Below, piece by piece: positions 60,853 to 64,000 of a DNA stretch of 64,000 nt. The translations under genes were made by a program, and so were the position numbers. Source of the DNA: JBBQSN01 sp963825505 (GTDB lineage: Bacteria > Actinomycetota > Actinomycetes > Actinomycetales > CAWJMD01); assembly GCA_963825505.1 (NCBI GenBank), contig CAWGTL010000012.1, positions 62,001 through 126,000 on the forward strand, in the 5' to 3' direction. The notes under the pieces were generated by a model. It worked only from the letters and a program-made list of their open reading frames with translations, ran no database searches and was not told the DNA's origin. Positions within the stretch are counted from its first letter, which is position 1. Each line of letters opens with the position of its first letter.

Positions 60853-61386
60853 TCAGCCGACCTCGAGCGCGGTGGCGCGCCAACGGCCGTCGAGGCCCTC
60901 GAGCCGGACGGCGACGGCGCGGACGCGGTCGGCGTCGACGACGACCGCGCTGGCCTCGGCGACGCCGTCGGCGGGCAGGCACACCCGCACGCCGCGGACC
61001 ACGGCCTGGCGGGTGCTGGGGGCGGCGCCACGGCGCATCCGGCCCGCGAGGGCGGCGCGACGGGTGAGGGCCACGTGGACGTCGTGGCTGAGCCAGCGCA
61101 CGAGCTGGCCCGCCGGACGGACGCCGCCGAGCACCTCGACGACCGCCTGCACCAGCGCGGCGCAGGTGGCGTGCGGGTCGGGCAGCTGGGTCGACGACGT
61201 GGGCTGGCGGCCGAAGTCGGGGTCGTCGGCGAGCGAGCGCTCGACGGCGGTGAAGCTCAGGGCCAGAGCGCCCTGGGTCAGCGCGACCGACGGACCCCGC
61301 TGCGGCTCGGCGCCGGGCGCCGGCTCCGTGACCGGCACGGGCAGCGCCCGCAGCCTGGGTCTGGTGATGGTTCCTGTTCCGCTCAT
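60853..61386 (-). CDS. Rv3235-family (DUF6459) protein
   Basis: A 177-residue protein. The N-terminus is a Pro/Arg-rich disordered stretch (TGTITRPRLRALPVPVTEPA); the ordered part is CAALVQAVVEVLGGVRPAGQ, LVRWLSHDVHVALTRRAALA, RRGAAPSTRQAVVRGVRVCL and AVRLEGLDGRWRATALEVG. This is the actinobacterial Rv3235-like family, nearly always near secA and of unknown function. ATG 61386 is preferred to 61434. It is convergent with secA. Confidence 0.82.
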   Translation of the reverse strand: MSGTGTITRPRLRALPVPVTEPAPGAEPQRGPSVALTQGALALSFTAVERSLADDPDFGRQPTSSTQLPDPHATCAALVQAVVEVLGGVRPAGQLVRWLSHDVHVALTRRAALAGRMRRGAAPSTRQAVVRGVRVCLPADGVAEASAVVVDADRVRAVAVRLEGLDGRWRATALEVG

Positions 61387-61507
61387 CCTCGTCGTACCCC
61401 TCCCCCTGGACGTGACCACACTGTACCTAGTCAACGCATCGGGCGGTGACTAGTCACTCGCACGTGTGGACGGGTGCGACGACCGTCCGGTTCCCGTGGT
61501 CGGCAGG

Positions 61508-62287
61508 TCAACCGTCCGGCCCAGCCACGTGATCGGCCGGCGGGACGAGCTGCTGCCCCGGGACGAGCAGGTCGGGGTCCGCGCCCACGACGTCGCGGTT
61601 GGCCGCGTACCAGCGGGGCCACTCGGCGGCGATCTCGGCGTCGGACGCCGTGGACCCGAGCCCGCGGGCCGCGAGGTCCCACAGGGTGTCCCCGCGGCGG
61701 ACCGTCACCAGCACGCGCTCGTCCGCCGGCTGGCGGGCGCCGGACAGCAGGACGGGGTCGATCGGCTCCGCCACGGTGCGCGCCGGCACCGGTGGCGTGG
61801 CGGTCGGTCGCCAGCCGGGGTCCGGCGCCGGCTCGACCGGGTCCGTCGGCGTGGCGGGGTCCGAGCGCACCGGGGCGGCCGCCTGCCCGGTCGTGGTGGT
61901 GGTGATGGGCGTGGTCGGTCGCCAGCCGGGGTCGATCGCGTCGACGGCGGGGGAGGCCGCGGGTGCGCCGGCGGCGAGCGTCACGCCGAGGACGACGGCC
62001 GTTCCCCGGTGCACGAGGGCCGGCACGAGCGGTGGCCGGAGGGCAGGACCCGCGCGCAGTGCCGCTGCCGCGGTGAGGACGCCCACCAGCAGCACGGCGG
62101 CGACGAGGGTGCCCGCGGTGGCGGCGACGGCCACCACGACGTCGTCCGGACCCCAGCCGGGTCCGCCGAGCCCGCCCCAGGCTCCGACCGCCTCGACCGC
62201 GAGCCGGGCAGCCACCGCGGCGAGCAGGAGCAGGGCGACGCCCAGGCGGACCCATCCCCGGGGCGACGGCCGCGTCGTCCTGCCCAT
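61508..62287 (-). CDS. LysM-domain membrane protein
   Basis: A 259-residue protein. Three N-terminal helices (VRLGVALLLLAAVAARLAVE; DDVVVAVAATAGTLVAAVLL; HRGTAVVLGVTLAAGAPAAS) are followed by a Pro/Thr-rich linker with a duplicated DPGWRPT motif and a C-terminal LysM domain (VRRGDTLWDLAARGLG, WPRWYAANRDVVGADPDLLV, PGQQLVPP) that binds peptidoglycan GlcNAc. ATG 62287 has AGGAGC upstream. LysM proteins of this build often sit at Tad/Flp pilus loci in actinobacteria. The 121-base gap 61387-61507 shows nothing definite. Confidence 0.85.
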   Translation of the reverse strand: MGRTTRPSPRGWVRLGVALLLLAAVAARLAVEAVGAWGGLGGPGWGPDDVVVAVAATAGTLVAAVLLVGVLTAAAALRAGPALRPPLVPALVHRGTAVVLGVTLAAGAPAASPAVDAIDPGWRPTTPITTTTTGQAAAPVRSDPATPTDPVEPAPDPGWRPTATPPVPARTVAEPIDPVLLSGARQPADERVLVTVRRGDTLWDLAARGLGSTASDAEIAAEWPRWYAANRDVVGADPDLLVPGQQLVPPADHVAGPDG

Positions 62288-62325
62288 GAAAGCTCCTGTT
62301 CGTCGTCGTTTGACGCCGGACGGTA

Positions 62326-62347
62326 GACAACGTCGGCGGGTGTTGTC
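62326..62347. promoter_or_regulatory. Inverted repeat between divergent genes
   Basis: GACAAC (62326-62331), a 10-base spacer and GTTGTC (62342-62347) form a dyad between the divergent LysM gene and the hypothetical gene at 62380. Regulator unknown. Confidence 0.4.
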
Positions 62348-62379
62348 CAGTGCTGACCGGGCGGCTACTCTCCGGTCCC

Positions 62380-62937
62380 GTGCGCTGGCAGTCGCTGTTC
62401 GACGACCTCGAGGCCCAGCTCGACCGCGAGGACCGCGCCGAGCGGGACGCCGAGCTGGCCGAGCGCGTGCGCGCCGAGCGCGCCGAGGTGGCACTGGCCG
62501 ACCGGTTGCTCGCGCACACCGGCAGCCGGCTCGCGATCGCGCTGCCGGGCGGTCAGGTGCAGGGCGTGGTGCTCGACGTCGCACCGCAGTGGGTGCTGCT
62601 GGTGGAGGAGGGTGCCGCGGCCCGCACGCCGGTGCTGGTGCCCACCCGGGCGGTCGTCGCCGTGCGGGGGCTGGCCCGCGCCGTCGCTCCCGCGCCCGGT
62701 CCGGCGCTGCGCCGGCTCGGCGTGGGTCACGTGCTGCGCGGCCTCGCGCGCGACCGGGCACCGGTGAGCGTGCACGCCGGTGGCGAGGTGCTCACCGGGA
62801 CGATCGACCGGGTGGGGGCCGACCACCTCGACCTGGCGCTGCACGACCTCGGGGAGCCGCGGCGCGGTGGCGCGGTCGGTGCGGTGGCGGCGGTGGCGTT
62901 CGAGCACCTGGCCCAGGTGCGGGGCGGTGCGCCGTGA
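62380..62937 (+). CDS. Conserved hypothetical protein
   Basis: A 185-residue soluble protein. The N-terminus is a highly charged helix or coiled coil (LFDDLEAQLDREDRAERDAE, LAERVRAERAEVALADRLLA). The second half is beta-rich (LAIALPGGQVQGVVLDVAPQ; VSVHAGGEVLTGTIDRVGAD) and looks like two copies of a small barrel-like unit. No family is recognised, though similar actinobacterial proteins exist near the same HTH gene. GTG 62380 is the start. It is convergent with the HTH gene (23-base gap). Confidence 0.65.
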   Translation: MRWQSLFDDLEAQLDREDRAERDAELAERVRAERAEVALADRLLAHTGSRLAIALPGGQVQGVVLDVAPQWVLLVEEGAAARTPVLVPTRAVVAVRGLARAVAPAPGPALRRLGVGHVLRGLARDRAPVSVHAGGEVLTGTIDRVGADHLDLALHDLGEPRRGGAVGAVAAVAFEHLAQVRGGAP

Positions 62938-62960
62938 GCGAGGCGCAGCGCCGTGAGCAC

Positions 62961-63197
62961 TCAGTCCTGCGCGGGCTCGGTCTCGGGGTCGAGCCGTCCG
63001 GCCCGCACCCCGGCCTTGGTCTCGGCGTACATCCGCTGGATGTACTCCTCCAGCGCCGTGGTCTCGATCCGCCACTGGCCGCGCCCGCCGACCTTGATCG
63101 CGGGCAGGTCGCCGGAGCGGACGAGCGCGTACGCCTGGGCGGACGAGACGTTGAGGATCTCGGCGACGTCGGTGAGCGGGAGGAACCGGTGGGCCAT
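62961..63197 (-). CDS. Small helix-turn-helix (excisionase/MerR-like) protein
   Basis: A 78-residue protein with a winged HTH of the excisionase/BldC type: RFLPLTDVAEILNVSSAQAY, ALVRSGDLPAIKVGGRGQWR then IETTALEEYIQRMYAETKAG. It should bind DNA as a small regulator; BldC-like proteins bind direct repeats cooperatively. ATG 63197 has AGGAGG six bases upstream. It is divergent from the SAF-domain gene, which it may control. Confidence 0.85.
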   Translation of the reverse strand: MAHRFLPLTDVAEILNVSSAQAYALVRSGDLPAIKVGGRGQWRIETTALEEYIQRMYAETKAGVRAGRLDPETEPAQD

Positions 63198-63334
63198 CAC
63201 GACCTCCTGATCGGTGCAGCGGGTGGGTCGTCGTTGTCGATCTTGGCACACGGACACGACGTGATGGGACCCTGTGCGGCGGTCAGCAGGGCGGATCCGG
63301 TCCGATGGCAGCACTCGCGGGAGCTCGACGGTGT

Positions 63335-63340
63335 TTGACA
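63335..63340 (+). promoter_or_regulatory. Candidate -35 element before the SAF-domain gene
   Basis: TTGACA at 63335-63340 is a perfect -35 hexamer 38 bases before the GTG. The best -10-like stretch (GATACG, 63352-63357) is only 11 bases away, too close for a normal promoter, so support is weak. Confidence 0.3.
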
Positions 63341-63377
63341 GGATCTGCGCCGATACGTCCGGACCCAGGGGGAGCAC

Positions 63378-64000
63378 GTGACCACCACCGACCTGCCCGC
63401 GCCCGCCGCCACCCGGCTGCGCGCACCGTCCTGGCGCGACCCGCGCCTGCTCGTCGGGCTGCTGCTCGTGCTCGGGGCCGTGGTGCTGGGCGCCCGCGTG
63501 GTCGCCGCGGCCGACGACACCAGTCCGTACTACGCCGCGGCCCGGCCGCTCGTGCCGGGCGACCGGGTGGGGGCCGACGACGTGCGGGTCGTCGACGTGC
63601 GGCTCCCTGACTCGGCGGACGGCTACGTCGCCGCCCGCGACCCGCTGGCACCCGGCACGGTCGCGACCCGCACCGTCGGCGAGGGCGAGCTGCTGCCGCG
63701 GTCGGCGCTCGGTACCCAGGGCGACGTCGCCCTGCAGCCGGTGGGCATCCCGGTCGAGGCCGCGGCGTCCGGGCTCGGCACCGGCGCGGTCGTCGACGTC
63801 TGGGTCGCGCTGCCCGACCCCGAGCGGGCCGGGTCGTTCCTCGAGCCCGAGCGCACCGTGCAGGGCGCCACCGTCGCCGGGGTCACCGACTCCGGCTCGT
63901 CCCTCGGCGGCACCGGCGGTCGCACCGTCGAGGTGCTGCTCGAGCAGGACGCCCTCGCCGACGTCCTCGGCGCGCTGGCCAACGACGCCGTCGTGTCGCT
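63378..64000 (+). CDS. SAF-domain (CpaB/RcpC-like) protein, 3' cut by window edge
   Basis: The first 207 residues or so of a membrane-anchored SAF-domain protein. A basic N-terminus and one helix (LLVGLLLVLGAVVLGARVVA) precede the SAF domain: YYAARPLVPGDRVGADDVRV, then YVAARDPLAPGTVATRTVGE and GELLPRSALG. The next part (LQPVGIPVEAAASGLGTGAV, VDVWVALPDPE) is the beta-rich region following SAF in CpaB-like proteins, which help assemble Flp/Tad pili. GTG 63378 has GGGGGAG five bases upstream. The gene continues beyond the window. Confidence 0.85.
   Translation, partial: MTTTDLPAPAATRLRAPSWRDPRLLVGLLLVLGAVVLGARVVAAADDTSPYYAAARPLVPGDRVGADDVRVVDVRLPDSADGYVAARDPLAPGTVATRTVGEGELLPRSALGTQGDVALQPVGIPVEAAASGLGTGAVVDVWVALPDPERAGSFLEPERTVQGATVAGVTDSGSSLGGTGGRTVEVLLEQDALADVLGALANDAVVS

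Noticed and set aside
63335..63358. A full sigma-70 promoter TTGACA...GATACG before the SAF gene.
   Set aside because: The spacer is only 11 bases. Only the -35-like hexamer was kept, at low confidence.

Overview
The window is a GC-rich (clearly above 70%) actinobacterial chromosome segment packed with core genes, most starting with GTG and many overlapping the previous stop codon by 4 or 8 bases. The gene order matches two conserved actinobacterial neighbourhoods known from Mycobacterium: dapD-dapE-LOG-folP2-(DivIVA-like)-tag-DUF3117...O-methyltransferase-sigE-rseA-htrA-tatB-mrp-DUF1003-MgtE-like on the left, and mtrA-mtrB-lpqB-comF-hpf-secA on the right. No tRNA, rRNA, CRISPR array, insertion sequence or prophage was seen. 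My best guess is the Nocardioidaceae/Propionibacteriales side of Actinomycetota, but only 'Actinomycetota' is secure.

Left part (1-27 kb). The end of citrate synthase is followed by a small exported lytic-transglycosylase-like protein, lysine biosynthesis (dapD, dapE), two LOG-type phosphoribohydrolases, a DUF2254 membrane protein, FolP2, a DivIVA-like membrane protein, DNA repair (tag), a GT-C mannosyltransferase-like protein, an enoyl-CoA hydratase, DUF3117 and leucyl aminopeptidase. The envelope-stress module sigE-rseA-htrA-tatB has a good ECF-type promoter in front of sigE. On the minus strand come Mrp, a PilB-type ATPase with a zinc-ribbon tail, DUF1003 and a soluble MgtE-like CBS protein. 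A Tat-exported PhoX-like protein and a hemerythrin follow.

Middle part (27-41 kb). This is the most variable stretch: a GGCT-like protein, a second sigma/anti-sigma-like pair, an EamA transporter, two enzymes that look like part of the ethylmalonyl-CoA pathway (malyl-CoA lyase and methylsuccinyl-CoA dehydrogenase) around an L,D-transpeptidase, a PadR-DUF1048-ABC exporter operon with a terminator and a palindromic operator candidate, a stress protein, an AlkZ-like protein and a DUF222/HNH protein.

Right part (41-64 kb). A complete moxR2-type envelope locus (RDD, a DUF4333-like protein, SpoIIM, DUF58, MoxR, DUF4350, DUF4129 and a GDPD-type membrane protein) lies head to head with mtrA-mtrB-lpqB. 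It is followed by comF, hpf, an orphan LuxR regulator coupled to a pentapeptide protein, a double GNAT, a secreted TPGYWK protein, and secA. The right edge holds a Rv3235-like protein, a LysM protein, a small HTH protein and the start of a SAF/CpaB-like gene, possibly the head of a Tad pilus locus.

Caution: six genes (gltA, the DUF2254 gene, the O-methyltransferase, tatB, the anti-sigma-like gene and the DUF222/HNH gene) contain one to three single-base indels each, about eleven in all. Because they hit unrelated and partly essential genes, sequencing or assembly error is more likely than real decay. I found no convincing evidence of a wholly new system. The best candidates for under-described biology are the moxR2/mtrAB neighbourhood, the PilB ATPase with cyclic-di-GMP-like motifs and a zinc-ribbon tail, and the palindrome cluster at 666-754.
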